Shown: positions 5,133 to 6,348 of the stretch, piece by piece
Layout of the letters: each line of letters begins with the position of its first letter
How positions within the stretch are numbered: position 1 is the first letter of the stretch
NCBI GenBank assembly: GCA_002347475.1
Contig: DDXI01000015.1
Coordinates: 1-6,348, forward strand
Reading direction: 5' to 3'
Length of the DNA stretch: 6,348 bases
Source: Peptococcaceae bacterium UBA2264
GTDB taxonomy: Bacteria; Bacillota; Desulfitobacteriia; Desulfitobacteriales; Desulfitobacteriaceae
The notes under the pieces: generated by a model
What the model was told of the DNA's origin: nothing
The model's database searches: none
Seen by the model: only the letters and a program-made list of their open reading frames with translations
Program-made: the position numbers and the translations under genes

Positions 5133-6323
5133 ATGGAATCAGATGAAAGGACAATCCGCCATCCTTCAAAGTCAGGATTATTATGCATTACAAAAAAATG
5201 TTGTCAAAAAACTGTTCTGAACACAAATTTGCATCGGTTTAAGCATTTTCATATCGTAAACTGTGTATTGTTTTTGTGTTGTTGCTTATCTCTGTTCTCC
5301 TGTTCTTCGCCTTTCAAAACCGGTCCTGTCTGTTACGATATTAAGTCATTAAGAAATTCCAAAGAGCTTTTTGATTATAAAGGGCAGTTAACATATATTC
5401 CCTTAGAAACCAGTCCCGATTGTGTTATCGGAGCAATCAATAAAATAATTCTGACATCAGACCATATTTTTGTATTTTCCAGAGATGTTCTTAACCAGTT
5501 CGACACAAAGGGGAAATTTATCAGGAAGATAGGCTCCGTGGGCAGAGGGCCGGCGGAATATAGTATTATAACTGATGTTGCCGTTGATGAGGCTTTGGGA
5601 CAAGCTTTAATCTGTGATCTTAAAAAAATCAATATTTATGATCTGTCGGGAGGGTATCTTGGCAGTAAAAACACTGATGTTTTATGCAAGCGCCTTGAAG
5701 TAATTAATAATATGTATGTTGTTAATCCTTGGAACTATACCGGGAAAGAACCATGCATGTTGAAAATAATAGAAGAAAATAATTCTCCCACATGTTTCAA
5801 AAACGATGTTTTATATAACAGTCAGGATTTTTTTCAGGTTTTTGACTTCAAGAATCTCCAAAAATTCGATAATGAATTAATCTTCCACCAGCAGTTTAAT
5901 GATACTATCTACAGGTTTGATCCCCGCGATAAAACACTTTCAGCCAGATATTATTTTGACTTTGGCAATGCCATGTTTCCTCTTGATTTGCTGGAGAATA
6001 TAGGTAAGTATAGAGACGAATCATCAAATTACGGATATTTGGAAGATGTCTGCGAAAATGGCAGCTATATTTTTGTAACAATATTCTATAAGGGTGAAAA
6101 TGAAAGATATGTAATCAACAAGAAAAACGGGAAGAGCTATGCTGTAAATGAAAATCAGTTTCTGATATGGCCCCGGTGGAGTGATGAAAGAGGTACCCTG
6201 ATAACATTTTTACATGTTGGCAACCTGTTAAAACACAAAGACGAAATTGCAGATTCCAATTTAAAGAATATTCTGCCGGAATTGAAGGAAGAGAACAACC
6301 CTGTAATAGTTCTGATGAAATAA
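5133..6323 (+). CDS. 6-bladed beta-propeller lipoprotein (DUF5128-type), copy 2
   Basis: This is a 396-residue paralogue of the protein at 2904, probably also an envelope lipoprotein. The family landmarks are YIPLETS (88-94), IGSVGRGPAEY (133-143) and the end NNPVIVLMK. The lipobox LFSC places the lipidated Cys at residue 57, far from the ATG: 32 mostly hydrophilic residues precede a normal signal peptide that begins about residue 33 (HRFKHFH then a hydrophobic, Cys-rich core). Either the protein has a long N-terminal extension, or translation starts at the in-frame TTG at 5229, which would give a 24-residue signal peptide and 364 residues overall. The signal core is odd in its many cysteines (C44, C49-C51). 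The ATG at 5133 has only an A-rich upstream region. The gene is AT-rich like fic and diverges from it. Its similarity to copy 1 is clear at the motifs but low elsewhere. Family function is unknown. Confidence 0.83.
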   Translation: MESDERTIRHPSKSGLLCITKKCCQKTVLNTNLHRFKHFHIVNCVLFLCCCLSLFSCSSPFKTGPVCYDIKSLRNSKELFDYKGQLTYIPLETSPDCVIGAINKIILTSDHIFVFSRDVLNQFDTKGKFIRKIGSVGRGPAEYSIITDVAVDEALGQALICDLKKINIYDLSGGYLGSKNTDVLCKRLEVINNMYVVNPWNYTGKEPCMLKIIEENNSPTCFKNDVLYNSQDFFQVFDFKNLQKFDNELIFHQQFNDTIYRFDPRDKTLSARYYFDFGNAMFPLDLLENIGKYRDESSNYGYLEDVCENGSYIFVTIFYKGENERYVINKKNGKSYAVNENQFLIWPRWSDERGTLITFLHVGNLLKHKDEIADSNLKNILPELKEENNPVIVLMK

Positions 6324-6348
6324 TATTTTGTGAACATAATCAAATAAT

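Noticed and set aside
5183..5242. Small out-of-frame ORF starting MHYKKM near the start of propeller copy 2, suggesting a frameshift
   Set aside because: It stops after 19 codons, and the main frame is intact from 5133 through the signal peptide and all family motifs, so no frameshift is needed.

Overview
The window looks like chromosomal DNA of a member of the Bacteroidota (Bacteroidales/Marinilabiliales-like; inference). The reasons are the gene families: 21-residue leucine-rich repeat lipoproteins with an EF-hand, a FISUMP-domain lipoprotein, two 6-bladed beta-propeller (DUF5128/BF4221-like) lipoproteins, and an outer-membrane beta-barrel protein. A TAnnTTTG-type promoter box, typical of this phylum, lies upstream of the fic gene. 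No replication, phage, transposase, CRISPR, rRNA or tRNA gene is visible.

Region 1 (2-2257, plus strand) is a compact cell-envelope operon: the 3' end of an outer-membrane beta-barrel gene, an LRR lipoprotein joined to it by an ATGA stop/start overlap, and a FISUMP lipoprotein about 28 nt further on. All three products should leave the cytoplasm. The likely picture is a surface adhesion or recognition cassette, but no substrate can be read from the sequence.

Region 2 (2258-2903) is a 646-nt gene-free stretch. Its first 400 nt are packed with structure: a degenerate GGCGTAAA octamer array and four successive inverted repeats, the first of which carries a four-run G-tract. Its last 250 nt are AT-rich and lead into the next gene.

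Region 3 (2904-6323) holds two 6-bladed beta-propeller lipoprotein genes on the plus strand, separated by a minus-strand fic gene. The first propeller gene has the moderate GC of region 1; fic and the second propeller gene are clearly AT-richer, so a composition boundary falls near 4100-4200. Short repeats and a hairpin lie at that boundary, which fits an insertion or a change of origin. The fic product has an intact catalytic motif and an N-terminal inhibitory motif, and there is no partner antitoxin gene next to it.

I see no clearly new multi-gene system. The items most worth a second look are the palindrome cluster at 2313-2653, the octamer motif repeated just after two different stop codons, the composition break at fic, and the cysteine ladder in the LRR protein.
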